Shown here: positions 9,280 through 19,349 of the stretch, in pieces
Layout of the letters: each line of letters opens with the position of its first letter
Numbering within the stretch: the stretch's first letter is position 1
Notes under the pieces: model-generated
Databases searched by the model: none
The model's input: only the letters and a program-made list of their open reading frames with translations
What the model was told of the DNA's origin: nothing
Origin: Rhodospirillales bacterium
GTDB lineage: Bacteria; Pseudomonadota; Alphaproteobacteria; Rhodospirillales; Rhodospirillaceae
Direction of reading: 5' to 3'
DNA length: 64,000 nucleotides
Assembly: GCA_028278135.1 (NCBI GenBank)
Contig: JANQEW010000008.1
Span: 62,001 to 126,000 of the forward strand
Program-made: the position numbers and the translations under genes

Positions 9280-12066
9280 ATGAAAATTCAGAGCACACCT
9301 TCTGTGTCTACATCGGAAATAACACCTGTTCCCATCGAAGAGGAGATGAAACGTTCCTACCTCGATTATGCCATGAGTGTAATCGTCAGCCGGGCGCTCC
9401 CCGATGTTCGGGACGGATTAAAACCTGTGCACAGGCGCATCCTTTTTGCGATGAAGGAAGGCGGTTACGATTACAATCACAAGTTTCGTAAATCCGCGCG
9501 CATCGTTGGGGACGTGATGGGAAAATATCATCCGCACGGAGATACGGCGATTTATGATGCTATGGTTCGTATGGCACAGGCTTTTGCCATGCGTCTCCCG
9601 CTCGTGGATGGACAGGGCAACTTTGGCTCCATGGATGGTGACCCGCCCGCTGCTATGCGGTATACAGAGGCCCGCCTTGCTCCTTCTGCACATGTTCTGC
9701 TCGACGAACTGGATAGGCAGACAGTTGATTTTCAGCCTAACTATGACGAAACCATCAGAGAACCAACAGTCCTCCCAGCTCGTTTTCCCAATCTCCTCGT
9801 CAACGGGACTGGTGGCATTGCCGTGGGCATGGCGACGAACCTACCGCCCCACAATCTGGGAGAAATCATCGACGCCTGCTGCGCCTATATCGACGATCCG
9901 TACATTTCCATCGACTCATTGATGGAATACGTCCCTGCACCAGATTTCCCGACTGGTGGGACTATTCTCGGTCGCGTTGGCGTACGAGCAGCCTATGCTA
10001 CGGGGCGAGGGCCTATCATTGTGCGCGGCCGGTGTCATGTGGAGACCTTGCCCAAGGACCGTCGGGCCATCGTGATTACAGAAATGCCGTATCAAGTGAA
10101 CAAGGCGCGCATGATAGAGAGAATAGCCGAGCTCGTACGTGAGCGACGTATTGAGGGAATCGCAGACCTGCGCGATGAGTCTGATCGCCATGGTCTACGG
10201 GTCGTCGCGGAAATGAAGAAGGATGCTGTCGCTGAGGTAGTGTTGAACCAGCTTTATCATTTCACACCTTTGCAAACTACTTTTGGTGTTAATGGCCTTG
10301 CTCTCAATGGGGGGCGTCCCGAGATGATGACTCTGAAGGGGATTATTGCGGCCTTCATCACTTTCCGTGAAGAAATCATACGCCGGCGCACCATCTTTCA
10401 ATTGAGGCAGGCACAAGAGCAAGTGCACACCATGCTAGGCCTGGCGATTGCTATTTCTAATCTTAATGAGATTATATTGTTAATTCAATCAACTAAAGAC
10501 AGAAAGAATGCTCGTGCTGAGTTAGTCTCACGACTCTGGCCCGTTCGAGACGTCGCTCCTCTTATCCGTCTCGCGGACGAGACAGATCGGCCGTTTGTGA
10601 AAGACGGCTACAATCTGTCAGAAACCCAGGCAAACGCTATTCTTGATCTGCGTTTGCATCGTCTCACCGGGCTCGAACACAGCAGACTGCACGCTAATCT
10701 AGGCGAGAATACAGAGAAGATTGCGGAATATCGCCGCATTCTCTCTTCGCGCACCCATCTCTACACAATCCTCCGCCATGAATTAGTCCAGATTAAGGAG
10801 GCATTCAACACACCACGCCGGACCGCTATAGAAGAAAACGAACTTGAACAAGACATCGAGGACCTCATACGGCGGGAAGATATGGTGGTCACGGTCACGA
10901 ACACCGGCTATATTAAAAGGGTTCCCTTGTCGACTTATCGCGCCCAACGCCGCGGGGGCAAGGGACGCACAGGGATGGTCACAAGGGAGGCTGATTTCGT
11001 CAGCCGCGTCTTCGTCGCCAGTACCCATGCACCTGTGCTTTTTTTCTCCTCCGCAGGCATCGTATATAAGTTAAAAGTTTATAAACTTCCAGATGGTACC
11101 CCTCAAAGTAGGGGTAAGGCTATGGTAAATTTGTTACCATTAAGAGAAAAACAAAAAATCTCCGCCGTTATGCCTCTACCAGAGGACGAGAATTTATGGA
11201 AAAATTTACACGTCATGTTTGCAACATCTTCTGGTCATGTGCGGCGCAACATGCTCTCTGATTTCACCAGTATCATGGCCAGTGGCAAAACTGCTATGAA
11301 GTTTGATTCAGACGATAGTCTCATTAGTGTGTTACCGTGTACGGAGAATGACGACATCTTACTTTCGACACGTTATGGCAAGTGTATCCGGTTCCCCGTG
11401 ACAGATGTACGTGTCTTTGCTGGACGGACATCTATCGGAGTGCGCGGCATCAAGCTCACAGAAGGAGACACGGTTATTGCAATGTCCGTATTAAGCCATG
11501 ACGCTTCGTCTCTGGAGCATCGTTCTACTTATCTGCGATTGCGGCGCAGCAGCGAGTCAGATGGCATGGAGGATGAGGACGGTACGCTAGGCGACAGAAC
11601 AGTGCTGTTATCCGAGGACTATGATCGTATGATGACAAAAGAGGAATTCATCCTAACCGTGACGGAACAAGGATTTGGTAAGCGGACCTCTGCCTACGAA
11701 TATCGTGTCACGAGTCGCGGTGGACAAGGAATCGTCAATATAGAAACAACCCGTCGCAACGGGTTGGCAATTGCAGCGTTTCCGGTAAGGGACAATGACC
11801 AAATTGTCATGATTGCTGACACTGGTCAGATCATCCGTCTCCCTGTGGATAGCATACGCCTGGCTCGCCGTGCCACGCAAGGCGTGACTCTCTTTCGCAC
11901 GGGCGAAAATCAGCGGGTGGTTTCCGCTGTCAGGCTGACGGACGTTGGTCGTGATGTGATTACTCCTCACGCTGGGAATAGCCAAGTCCATAGCCCAGTC
12001 ATGGGCAGACAATACTCGCAGGGTGGCAGCAGAGGAGGCCATGAGAAAGGAGTCGGGAATGGGTGA
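9280..12066 (+). CDS. gyrA: DNA gyrase subunit A
   Basis: Type II topoisomerase subunit that cuts and rejoins DNA to introduce negative supercoils. The 928 residues are full length. The catalytic Tyr is near 128 in [10 protein letters not shown], and the quinolone-region sequence HGDTAIYD has Thr near 89 and Asp near 93. The C-terminal wrapping domain has the GyrA box QRRGGKG. The start is odd: the AAGGAG at 9273-9278 is only one base from ATG 9280, closer than usual, and an out-of-frame ATG lies at 9264. Homologues begin near this ATG, so I keep it. The last 8 bases overlap coaD, and gyrA-coaD is a familiar alphaproteobacterial pair. Confidence 0.97.
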   Translation: MKIQSTPSVSTSEITPVPIEEEMKRSYLDYAMSVIVSRALPDVRDGLKPVHRRILFAMKEGGYDYNHKFRKSARIVGDVMGKYHPHGDTAIYDAMVRMAQAFAMRLPLVDGQGNFGSMDGDPPAAMRYTEARLAPSAHVLLDELDRQTVDFQPNYDETIREPTVLPARFPNLLVNGTGGIAVGMATNLPPHNLGEIIDACCAYIDDPYISIDSLMEYVPAPDFPTGGTILGRVGVRAAYATGRGPIIVRGRCHVETLPKDRRAIVITEMPYQVNKARMIERIAELVRERRIEGIADLRDESDRHGLRVVAEMKKDAVAEVVLNQLYHFTPLQTTFGVNGLALNGGRPEMMTLKGIIAAFITFREEIIRRRTIFQLRQAQEQVHTMLGLAIAISNLNEIILLIQSTKDRKNARAELVSRLWPVRDVAPLIRLADETDRPFVKDGYNLSETQANAILDLRLHRLTGLEHSRLHANLGENTEKIAEYRRILSSRTHLYTILRHELVQIKEAFNTPRRTAIEENELEQDIEDLIRREDMVVTVTNTGYIKRVPLSTYRAQRRGGKGRTGMVTREADFVSRVFVASTHAPVLFFSSAGIVYKLKVYKLPDGTPQSRGKAMVNLLPLREKQKISAVMPLPEDENLWKNLHVMFATSSGHVRRNMLSDFTSIMASGKTAMKFDSDDSLISVLPCTENDDILLSTRYGKCIRFPVTDVRVFAGRTSIGVRGIKLTEGDTVIAMSVLSHDASSLEHRSTYLRLRRSSESDGMEDEDGTLGDRTVLLSEDYDRMMTKEEFILTVTEQGFGKRTSAYEYRVTSRGGQGIVNIETTRRNGLAIAAFPVRDNDQIVMIADTGQIIRLPVDSIRLARRATQGVTLFRTGENQRVVSAVRLTDVGRDVITPHAGNSQVHSPVMGRQYSQGGSRGGHEKGVGNG

Positions 12067-12583
12067 GCGCATAGGGGTCTACCCAGGTACATTCGACCCG
12101 ATTACCAGTGGTCATCTCGACATTATCACACGTGCGACGAAGGTAGTCGATTGTCTGATCATTGCTGTTGCTGACAACGACGAGAAAGCGCCACTCTTCC
12201 CACTCTCTGAAAGAGTTGCCATGATCCTTGGGGAACTAGACACGGTGCAATCTTTTACGAGCACTCGAATAGATGTACGTTCTTTTACCATGCTCCTGGT
12301 AGATTTTGTCCGCTTGTGCGGGGCCAGTCTCATTGTCCGCGGCTTGCGGGCGGTTTCGGATTTTGAATACGAATTCCAGATGGCAGCTATGAATGCTCGT
12401 CTGGCCCCGACTATCGAGACTGTCTTCCTGACCGCTTCCGAACGCTGCCAATTCATCTCTTCGCGGTTTGTGAAGGAGATCGCTCGGCTGGGAGGTGATA
12501 TATCTTCTTTTGTCTCACCCAGAGTGAGGGGTTATCTGGACGACAAGCTCCGCAGCGAGCGGTCAAGCCTCACGGTCAGGTGA
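12059..12583 (+). CDS. coaD: Phosphopantetheine adenylyltransferase
   Basis: Penultimate enzyme of coenzyme A synthesis, joining 4'-phosphopantetheine and ATP to dephospho-CoA. The nucleotidyltransferase signature [12 protein letters not shown] is at the N terminus and the ATP-binding ISSRFVKE near the middle of the second half. ATG 12059 (174 aa) is chosen because AAAGGAG lies 7 bases upstream and homologues start [14 protein letters not shown]; it overlaps the gyrA stop by 8 bases, suggesting coupled translation. Confidence 0.96.
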   Translation: MGERIGVYPGTFDPITSGHLDIITRATKVVDCLIIAVADNDEKAPLFPLSERVAMILGELDTVQSFTSTRIDVRSFTMLLVDFVRLCGASLIVRGLRAVSDFEYEFQMAAMNARLAPTIETVFLTASERCQFISSRFVKEIARLGGDISSFVSPRVRGYLDDKLRSERSSLTVR

Positions 12584-12623
12584 TGCGTGTAAGGAGAGAG
12601 AGCAGCGGCAGAAGAGGGGCTAT

Positions 12624-12697
12624 CGTCACCTGATTGTCACGTCACGTCACGTCACCTGATGACTGACGACTGCCACGACTGCCGTCACGTCACGTCA
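12624..12697. repeat. GTCAC tandem array between coaD and the carbonic anhydrase gene
   Basis: Four tandem GTCAC units at 12636-12655, a 9-bp tandem repeat acgactgcc at 12666-12683, and two and a half further GTCAC units at 12684-12697. Copies of cgtcacctgat lie at 12624-12634 and 12650-12660. The array fills the gap between convergent genes and just touches the stop codon of the downstream gene. Confidence 0.8.
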
Positions 12698-13237
12698 GGC
12701 CGTATACCCGAGCAGAGTCCTGTACTCCTGGCATAAATCAATGTACTTGCGAGTGATGACAGAGAAGCTTTTCCTTTCCTCCTGAGAGAGCTGCCGCAGA
12801 GGCCTAGCTGGACTACCTGCCCATAACTCTCCTGAGAGCACTGTTTTCCCTGGTGTGATCATGGCATTAGCAGCGACCATGGCACCAGACTGAACGACAG
12901 CCCCATCCATCACAACGGCCCCCATACCGATGAAACAGCCTTTCTCAAGAGTGCAAGCGTGAATAATCGCTCTGTGACCAACAGTGACATCTGAACCTAT
13001 ATAAGTCCCGTACTTGCCGCCTGTCACATGAACAACGGAATTGTCCTGGATGTTCGTTCGTGCGCCAATACGAATCTCGTGTACGTCGCCGCGAATCACA
13101 GTACCGAACCAGATAGAGCTGTCCGGTCCAATCATCGTGTTGCCGATGACAACAGCAGTCGGGGCGACAAAAGCACTGCCATGGATGTGCGGCTGGAAAT
13201 CACGCCACGCCAGAACATTATTGCTAGTAGTCCTCAT
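12695..13237 (-). CDS. Gamma-carbonic anhydrase family protein
   Basis: A 180-residue left-handed beta-helix protein of the YrdA/PaaY/gamma-carbonic anhydrase family. Hexapeptide repeats fill the first two thirds. Candidate zinc-ligand histidines are in NSVVHV and VGHRAIIHA. Many relatives are of unknown activity and the true carbonic anhydrase (Cam) is longer with a signal peptide, so I would not claim CO2 hydration. No operon partner: it lies about 100 bases downstream of argC on the same strand. Confidence 0.85.
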   Translation of the reverse strand: MRTTSNNVLAWRDFQPHIHGSAFVAPTAVVIGNTMIGPDSSIWFGTVIRGDVHEIRIGARTNIQDNSVVHVTGGKYGTYIGSDVTVGHRAIIHACTLEKGCFIGMGAVVMDGAVVQSGAMVAANAMITPGKTVLSGELWAGSPARPLRQLSQEERKSFSVITRKYIDLCQEYRTLLGYTA

Positions 13238-13336
13238 TGTGCTTTCCTCTCTCTGCGCCCATCCGCGCCGAGGGATCGCATGCAGGATCGCGGCGTGGCG
13301 GTGTAATGAACTGATGCAAAACAGAGGAGTCAGGAG

Positions 13337-14380
13337 TCACGGAAAAAGTGGCTGCTGTTCCAACCCCATTCGTTCCGGCTGAGCAGTCATCAGATTAAAA
13401 TTCTGAACGGCCTGTCCTGCAGCGCCCTTCATCAGGTTGTCAAGCACAGCACACAAAATGGCCTGACCTGGGACACGATCCGCAAATACGCTAAGCAAGC
13501 AGAAGTTTGAACCACGGACATGACGTGTGTGTGGTACGCGTCCTTCCGGGAGGATTCGCACGAATGGCTCACCAGCGTAGGACTCAGCGAGGGCCGTGCG
13601 CACGTCGGCGGCTGTCGCTCTGCCCGTCAACCGAACATAGAGCGTGGAAAATATACCGCGGCTCATGGGTACCAGGTGTGGTGTAAACGTCACCACGACA
13701 GGCCGTTCCGCGGCGCGAGACAAACCCTGTTCAATCTCAGGAAGATGACGATGGCCAGCAATGCCATAGGCATGTAAACCGTCGACAATCTCACAGAAAA
13801 GCGAGCTTTCTTGGACAGCCCGTCCGGCACCTGAGACTCCGGATTTGGAGTCAATAATAATACCATCGGTTGCAATTAATCCCGCAGAAAGGAGAGGAAC
13901 CAACGCTAACTGGACTGATGTCGGGTAACACCCTGGGCAGGCCACAACGCGGGCAGCGCGTATAGCTGGCCGTGCCAGTTCTGACAAGCCGTAGACCACT
14001 TCTTTTTGTAACGCTGGGGCCTTGTGGACTTGACCATACCACTGAGCGTAGACATCGACGTCTGCAAGGCGCAGATCAGCTGATAAATCAATCACCTTTA
14101 ATGTATTTGGTAAGGTTGTAATGATGGACTGAGTCATGCCATGTGGAAGTGCACAGAACACAACGTCCAACTTGTCCCAGTCCACTGTCTGAAGTCTCTC
14201 TAAGGCTGGCAAAGGGATCTGGCTCAGATGTGGCAGGACATCGCCCATGGCCCTACCAGCGTGGCGTTCCCCTGTGAGCACGCACAAATGCGCTGCAGAA
14301 TGACAAGTAAGCAGCCGCACCAATTCGCTCCCCGTATAACCACTCGCCCCCAGGACGGCGACTCGCTGTGTTCTGCTCAT
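13337..14380 (-). CDS. argC: N-acetyl-gamma-glutamyl-phosphate reductase
   Basis: Third step of arginine synthesis: NADPH-dependent reduction of N-acetylglutamyl phosphate. The Rossmann motif GASGYTGSE is at the N terminus and the catalytic Cys is in ACPGCYPTS. ATG 14380 (347 aa) starts 4 bases after the rpsI stop, with an AAGG ribosome-binding site inside the end of rpsI, so argC is the third gene of rplM-rpsI-argC, an arrangement common in alphaproteobacteria. An in-frame extension to 14461 would run into rpsI and is rejected. Confidence 0.96.
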   Translation of the reverse strand: MSRTQRVAVLGASGYTGSELVRLLTCHSAAHLCVLTGERHAGRAMGDVLPHLSQIPLPALERLQTVDWDKLDVVFCALPHGMTQSIITTLPNTLKVIDLSADLRLADVDVYAQWYGQVHKAPALQKEVVYGLSELARPAIRAARVVACPGCYPTSVQLALVPLLSAGLIATDGIIIDSKSGVSGAGRAVQESSLFCEIVDGLHAYGIAGHRHLPEIEQGLSRAAERPVVVTFTPHLVPMSRGIFSTLYVRLTGRATAADVRTALAESYAGEPFVRILPEGRVPHTRHVRGSNFCLLSVFADRVPGQAILCAVLDNLMKGAAGQAVQNFNLMTAQPERMGLEQQPLFP

Positions 14381-14384
14381 GACC

Positions 14385-14858
14385 TTAGCGCTTTGAAAAT
14401 TGAAAGCTGCGTCTTGCCTTAGCTTTCCCGTATTTCTTGCGTTCAACAACGCGTGCATCACGTGTCAGACAATGACTCGATTTGAGAACAGGTCGCAAAT
14501 CAGGCTCGCAGTAGGTTAAAGCGCGGCTAATGCCATGGCGGATCGCTCCTGCCTGGCCCGATAATCCACCACCGTTGACAGTGCAAAGAACGTCAAATTG
14601 GTCCGTGCGATTGACGAGCACAAATGGCTGTTTTACCCGCATCTGTAGTGATGGCCGTCTAAAATAATCCTTGAGAAGGCGTCCATTGACCGTCATCTGG
14701 CCGCTGCCATGCCGAACCCATACACGGGCCACAGCGCATTTACGTTTACCAGTTGCATAGCTGCGACCAGAAGAGTCAACATTTGGCTCACGCTGCAGCG
14801 GTTCGTGAGTGACGACGATTCTTTTCAGATCTTCAAGCGACTTGATTTCCTCTGTCAC
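14385..14858 (-). CDS. rpsI: 30S ribosomal protein S9
   Basis: Small-subunit protein whose C-terminal tail reaches the P-site tRNA. The 157 residues end in the conserved [17 protein letters not shown]. It overlaps the rplM stop by four bases (ATGA) and is coupled to it. An N-terminal extension of about 30 residues before the conserved [14 protein letters not shown] block is typical of alphaproteobacteria. Confidence 0.98.
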   Translation of the reverse strand: MTEEIKSLEDLKRIVVTHEPLQREPNVDSSGRSYATGKRKCAVARVWVRHGSGQMTVNGRLLKDYFRRPSLQMRVKQPFVLVNRTDQFDVLCTVNGGGLSGQAGAIRHGISRALTYCEPDLRPVLKSSHCLTRDARVVERKKYGKAKARRSFQFSKR

Positions 14859-15325
14859 ACTTCAGCGCTCCTTCTGTTCTTCGGATTACGGGCACCAAGA
14901 TCTAGATCCTCTGGGCGCTGTGCGGCATGCGGATGAGCAGCGCCGCCATAAACATGCAGTTTGCGCATTTGAGCCCGGCCCAGGGAAGAACGTGCAATCA
15001 TCCTTTCCACGGCTTTGAAAAGCACGCGCTCCGGGTGCAATCCAGAAAGTATCTGCGCTATGTTTCGACTTTTTATGCCACCAGGGTACCCTGTATGCCA
15101 GTAAAATCTTTTATTGTGACGCTTATTACCTGTCATTCGCACTCCCGCCGCATTGATGACAACCACGTGGTCACCTGTATCGATATGCGGTGAATAGATC
15201 ACCTTATGCTTGCCGCGCAAAATCTTAGCGATTTCTGCCGCCAGACGGCCTAGGACGACGTTCTGGGCGTCAACGACAAACCACTTTCGTTTGACTTCAG
15301 CTGGCTTTGCCGCATAGGTTTTCAT
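14855..15325 (-). CDS. rplM: 50S ribosomal protein L13
   Basis: Early-assembly 23S rRNA-binding protein. It starts [15 protein letters not shown] and contains the conserved [15 protein letters not shown] and GMRPH-like (GLHPER) blocks, 156 aa. ATG 15325 follows a GGAGGA ribosome-binding site by about 11 bases; the in-frame extension to 15385 lacks support. First gene of rplM-rpsI-argC. Confidence 0.98.
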   Translation of the reverse strand: MKTYAAKPAEVKRKWFVVDAQNVVLGRLAAEIAKILRGKHKVIYSPHIDTGDHVVVINAAGVRMTGNKRHNKRFYWHTGYPGGIKSRNIAQILSGLHPERVLFKAVERMIARSSLGRAQMRKLHVYGGAAHPHAAQRPEDLDLGARNPKNRRSAEV

Positions 15326-15403
15326 GGAATTTGCAATTCCTCCAATGTATGCACGCACAAAAAAGGGTATCCCTCTGCCCCACAATTTCCGAACTGATCA
15401 GTT

Positions 15404-15425
15404 TGCCATAGTTATGCCATAGTCA
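15404..15425. repeat. Tandem 11-bp repeat
   Basis: tgccatagtta followed at once by tgccatagtca, one mismatch, upstream of rplM. Confidence 0.7.
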
Positions 15426-15682
15426 TGTTTCCTGTCAACGATGGAGAAAAGACGGAGAAAAATAAGCAGGACTCATTACTTTACTCAGTCACGAAGTTCT
15501 TGGTCACAAATCTCTTGAATGAGCTATGATGAAAAGTTTGCAGCATGCGGCGAGCGGAAGGCGATGATGCAGAACACCGCTCGGGAGAACAGGAAGAAAG
15601 ACCACACCTACTGACCCCGCCGTTAAGAGTTGGCGTACTGGTTGGGGAAACTCTGAGCGTCTGACTGCAACGCGTTGCCTTG

Positions 15683-15710
15683 ACCTCCTGTAATGAACCT
15701 CCTGTAATGA
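15683..15710. repeat. Perfect tandem 14-bp repeat
   Basis: Two adjacent identical copies of acctcctgtaatga in the rplM-panB gap. Confidence 0.9.
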
Positions 15711-15865
15711 GCAAGGCCAAAAATGTTGGTGGTAGGTTCGCTATAATGTGGTATCGGCATTCTGGGTGGTGAAGGCAAGAAACTCCGACCGCGCCCTTGC
15801 CGTGCGCTTCGTATAGCTGTAGGGTATGATGGATTGAGGTGGTCGGGGAGGAGAGGGAAGCAGTC

Positions 15866-16696
15866 TTGAGTATTGCGGCCAACGTCAAGCGAATCACCGT
15901 CCACGACATCCGTCAACGCAAGGGTGGTGTACCTATTGCTGTGTTAACTGGGTACACAGCCACTATGGCTAGTTTACTTGACCCACTAGTAGATATTATA
16001 TTAGTTGGTGATTCACTCGGTATGGTCATTTATGGTATGGAGACCACACTTGGTGTGACAGTAGAAATGATGATTAATCACGGTGCAGCGGTTGTTCGCG
16101 CTAGTCGTCGCGCTTGTATCATCATCGATATGCCGTTCGGCAGCTATCAGGAATCGCCTCAAACTGCATTCCGTACAGCGGCCCGTGTGATGGCGATGAC
16201 TGGTTGTGCTGGTGTCAAGCTGGAAGGCGGAGATGAAATGGCAGAAACCATCTCTTTTTTAGTCCGGCGTGGCATCCCTGTCATGGGGCACGTCGGTTTG
16301 TTGCCACAGTCTGTGCACGCGTTTGGCGGATTCCGAACACAAGGACGTGATGAGGCGGCCGCTGCGACTATTGTTGATGATGCTCTTGCCATTGCCGAAG
16401 CTGGCGTTTTCTCTATCGTGGTCGAAGGCGTCATGGAGTCACTCGGTCGCCGTATCACAGAAAGGGTGCATGTGCCTACCATAGGTATCGGCGCTTCGCC
16501 AGCGTGTGATGGACAGGTGCTTGTCACAGAAGACATGTTAGGAATGTTTAACGAATTCCAGCCTCGCTTTGTTAAGCAATTCGCCCATCTCGGGATGGAA
16601 GCCCAGCAAGCATTTGCTGCCTATGTTGACGAAGTACGGGCCAGAACATTTCCGGGCCCTGAACACTGTTTTGGGATGAAGAAAGACAGCCCGTAA
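15866..16696 (+). CDS. panB: 3-methyl-2-oxobutanoate hydroxymethyltransferase
   Basis: First committed step of pantothenate synthesis: transfers a hydroxymethyl group from 5,10-methylene-THF to 2-oxoisovalerate. Conserved blocks include [13 protein letters not shown] at the N terminus, VGDSLGMV, and GVKLEGG. No ATG is available at the expected place. I prefer TTG 15866, preceded by a GGAGGAGAGG purine tract at 15847-15856, over GTG 15839, which lacks one. There is no panC alongside. Confidence 0.94.
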   Translation: MSIAANVKRITVHDIRQRKGGVPIAVLTGYTATMASLLDPLVDIILVGDSLGMVIYGMETTLGVTVEMMINHGAAVVRASRRACIIIDMPFGSYQESPQTAFRTAARVMAMTGCAGVKLEGGDEMAETISFLVRRGIPVMGHVGLLPQSVHAFGGFRTQGRDEAAAATIVDDALAIAEAGVFSIVVEGVMESLGRRITERVHVPTIGIGASPACDGQVLVTEDMLGMFNEFQPRFVKQFAHLGMEAQQAFAAYVDEVRARTFPGPEHCFGMKKDSP

Positions 16697-16744
16697 TCCT
16701 GTGACAGGAAGAGTGGGTCGGCTGTGTAGAGAGACAGAATTGGT

Positions 16745-17338
16745 TTAAGGATAGAGGCACTCTGTCCACCAAGCGGCCCCCTGCCTGTGATAGACGAGGC
16801 GTTTGTGCAGTCTGAAAGGGCGGTCACGCCAGAATTCTATTGTGTCCGGTACAACCCTGAATCCTGACCAGTATGGTGGGCGCGGTATAGGCCCTAGGGC
16901 GTGGCGAGCAACAGCCTCAGCAACCCGGCGGTCAAGTTCTCGGAATCCTCCTGATAAGGGACGTGATTGCTGTGATGCCCAAGCGCCGAGTTGACTCAGA
17001 CGTGAGCGCGATGCAAAGTAGGCGTCCGCTTCGGCTGGGCTAAGGAGTTCTGTTCTCCCTTCTACCCGTACCTGACGCCGTAGGGCCTTCCAGTGGAAAC
17101 ACAATGCCGCGCGGGCGTTAGCGAGTAGCTCTATTCCTTTACGACTCTCCAAATTGGTATAGAAAATGAATCCGTGCTCATCTACTTCCTTCAGTAGAAC
17201 CATCCGAACGCTCGGCTGACCATCGGGTGTTGCCGTGGCAAGACTCATAGCATCGGGATCATTGATTTCTTTCTGCGTCGCTTTCCTCAGCCATTGACGG
17301 AAACGTGCGATGGGATCCTTCTGTAGAGAATAATGCAT
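16745..17338 (-). CDS. pdxH: Pyridoxamine/pyridoxine 5'-phosphate oxidase
   Basis: FMN-dependent oxidase making pyridoxal 5'-phosphate. The 197-residue length and the blocks [17 protein letters not shown] (FMN binding), [11 protein letters not shown] and the C-terminal [15 protein letters not shown] are typical of the family. Single gene, convergent with panB with a gap of under 50 bases. Confidence 0.97.
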   Translation of the reverse strand: MHYSLQKDPIARFRQWLRKATQKEINDPDAMSLATATPDGQPSVRMVLLKEVDEHGFIFYTNLESRKGIELLANARAALCFHWKALRRQVRVEGRTELLSPAEADAYFASRSRLSQLGAWASQQSRPLSGGFRELDRRVAEAVARHALGPIPRPPYWSGFRVVPDTIEFWRDRPFRLHKRLVYHRQGAAWWTECLYP

Positions 17339-17602
17339 GGAGCTCTCTTAAGCTTATTGCTGTCAAACAGTCTTGGGAACAGCTGAACATCTCTCCTTTT
17401 CGAGGAGCACCTTTGAGAAAAGGCATCTGTGAAACATCACAGCCCATCGAGGCCATGGAACGCCTTGTGCATTTTCGCCTATGCAAAGAGACAAGCAACC
17501 TCTATCTTCTATTCTCTGGAGTCTTGGCCTGCTCTGAAGCATAAGAGCCATACGCTCAGGACGCTGGACAATAACCTTGCAAAAGACACATAATGGAGAG
17601 CG

Positions 17603-18178
17603 ATGATCGAAATTCGCATTCATGGCCGCGGAGGTCAAGGGAACGTGGTGGCAGCGTACCTGCTTGCCTCTGCGGCTTTTGAAGTCGGGCGCTACTGCCA
17701 AGCCTTTCCGAATTTCGGTGCTGAACGTCGAGGGGCACCAGTGATGGCCTTTGTCCGCCTCGATGTACGGCCTATTCTGCGTCGATCCCAAGTACGCACG
17801 CCTGCTTTCCTTATCATTCAAGATCCCGGCCTCCTGAACGTGGCAGGTGTCTTGGATGGCCTGCAAGAACGTGGAGGTGTTTTGGTAAACTCTTCCCGTT
17901 CTTCTGAGGAATTGTCACATCAGACAGGTCAGACCGTCGTCTCTTTTGCCGCGACTCATCTCGCACTGCAGATCACTGGCAAACCCTTGGCTAACGTTGC
18001 CCTTTTATCAGCCTTTGCCAGTCTGACTGGCCTCCTGCCGCGAGAAGCTCTCGTCAAAGCGTTGTCTTCTCGATTCAAAGAAGATGTCCTCGCCAAGAAC
18101 TTAAAACTTGTTGACATGATTGCCGATCGAGTACCGAGCAGATCGTGGAAGGAGATCGCCGATGCTCTCAGCACTTGA
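17603..18178 (+). CDS. porG: Pyruvate:ferredoxin oxidoreductase, gamma subunit
   Basis: Small subunit of a 2-oxoacid:acceptor oxidoreductase. It opens with the family motif GRGGQGNVVAAYLLA and contains FPNFGAERRGAPV. 191 aa, with ATG following TGGAGAG. First of a four-gene operon; alpha starts 17 bases before its stop. The neighbouring alpha and beta subunits make pyruvate the most likely substrate, by similarity to known PorA/PorB. Confidence 0.93.
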   Translation: MIEIRIHGRGGQGNVVAAYLLASAAFEVGRYCQAFPNFGAERRGAPVMAFVRLDVRPILRRSQVRTPAFLIIQDPGLLNVAGVLDGLQERGGVLVNSSRSSEELSHQTGQTVVSFAATHLALQITGKPLANVALLSAFASLTGLLPREALVKALSSRFKEDVLAKNLKLVDMIADRVPSRSWKEIADALST

Positions 18179-19337
18179 AGGATCACAGGCTGTTGCACGT
18201 GCTGTAGGGCTGTGTCGTCCGGGAGTTGTCGCTGCGTATCCGATCACCCCGCAGACTCACATCGTGGAGAACATTTCAAAGCTTGTAGCGGATGGCCAAC
18301 TGCAGTGTGAACTCGTAAGCGTAGAAAGTGAATTTTCAGCAGCTTCTGTCGCATTAGGAGCAGCCGCCGCGGGGACACGAGCCTACACAGCGAGTTCGTC
18401 GCAGGGCATTCTGTTGATGGGAGAGGTACTCTACAATATTTCTGGACTGCGTGTTCCGATGGTTCTCACCTGTGCCAATCGCGCTCTTGGAGCTCCACTC
18501 AATATCTGGAACGACCAGCAAGATTCGATGGCCGTGCGTGATGCCGGCTGGATTCAGCTATACTGTGCAGATAATCAGGAAGCAGTGGATACGACAATAC
18601 AGGCTTTCCGCATTGCGGAGCACACTGAAGTGCCTGTCATGGTCTGTGTAGATGGTTTTGTCCTTACGCATACCCTGGAACCCATTGACCTACCCACTCA
18701 GGAACAGGTAGACCGTTTTCTGCCGCCATATCGTTTTGATCGCGCACTTGATTCTCGCAATCCTCTGTCGCTTGGCACATGCGTAGACCCGCTCTTCTTT
18801 ACGGAGTCACGTCATTCCCAGCACAAAGCACTGCTGCGGTCTATGCAAGAGATCGTCGCTGCCGATTCTGACTACGCCGGAATTATAGGTCGTTCTTGTG
18901 GGGGGGTCTTGTCAGTTGTGGGTCCTGCAGAGGCAGAAATAGCTATTCTCGCCATGGGCTCAGTCTGCTCGACACTACAGGAGGGTATGCAGATCTTCTC
19001 ACAGGAACGTGTCGTCAAGTTAATCAAGTTGCGGGCCTACAGGCCATTCCCGTTCCTGGCCTTACGGGAAGTTCTTCAGGGAGTCCGTGAGCTAGTGGTG
19101 CTAGAACGCGCTGTGGCTCCAGGCTCAGGTGGTATCGTCGGGATGGAGGTGCGCAGTCTTGCCACGACAATGAACTCTCCACCTAGGATTCACAACTATG
19201 CCGTTGGCCTTGGCGGCAGAGATGTTCCCATAGAGATCTATCCCCGTCTCATCGAGGCAGTCACCTGTGCAACAGAGCCCGTGTGGTTTGAAATCTTCGA
19301 TGTGGAGGTGGAAAGACTCCCGATAGAAGACCGCTAA
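18162..19337 (+). CDS. porA: Pyruvate:ferredoxin oxidoreductase, alpha subunit
   Basis: TPP-enzyme pyrimidine-domain subunit of pyruvate synthase. Conserved blocks YPITPQTHIVE, VESEFSAASVALGA and the WNDQQDSMAVRDAGWIQLY region identify it as PorA-like. ATG 18162 has AAGGAGA 8 bases upstream and overlaps porG by 17 bases; a TTG-started extension to 18120 is rejected. Oxygen sensitivity of this enzyme class suggests microaerobic or anoxic life, which is inference. Confidence 0.94.
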   Translation: MLSALEGSQAVARAVGLCRPGVVAAYPITPQTHIVENISKLVADGQLQCELVSVESEFSAASVALGAAAAGTRAYTASSSQGILLMGEVLYNISGLRVPMVLTCANRALGAPLNIWNDQQDSMAVRDAGWIQLYCADNQEAVDTTIQAFRIAEHTEVPVMVCVDGFVLTHTLEPIDLPTQEQVDRFLPPYRFDRALDSRNPLSLGTCVDPLFFTESRHSQHKALLRSMQEIVAADSDYAGIIGRSCGGVLSVVGPAEAEIAILAMGSVCSTLQEGMQIFSQERVVKLIKLRAYRPFPFLALREVLQGVRELVVLERAVAPGSGGIVGMEVRSLATTMNSPPRIHNYAVGLGGRDVPIEIYPRLIEAVTCATEPVWFEIFDVEVERLPIEDR

Positions 19338-19349
19338 GGGAGAATCCGC

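Larger units (their letters stand above)
15326..15838. other. Divergent gap rplM / panB
   Basis: About 510 bases with no recognisable gene. Open frames on the minus strand here run antisense into panB and match nothing I know. It contains two tandem repeats (15404-15425 and 15683-15710). It may be decayed coding DNA, but I could not identify any remnant. Confidence 0.5.

Noticed and set aside
15481..15916. Overlapping minus-strand open frames upstream of and antisense to panB
   Set aside because: They extend into the panB coding region on the opposite strand and show no conserved features.
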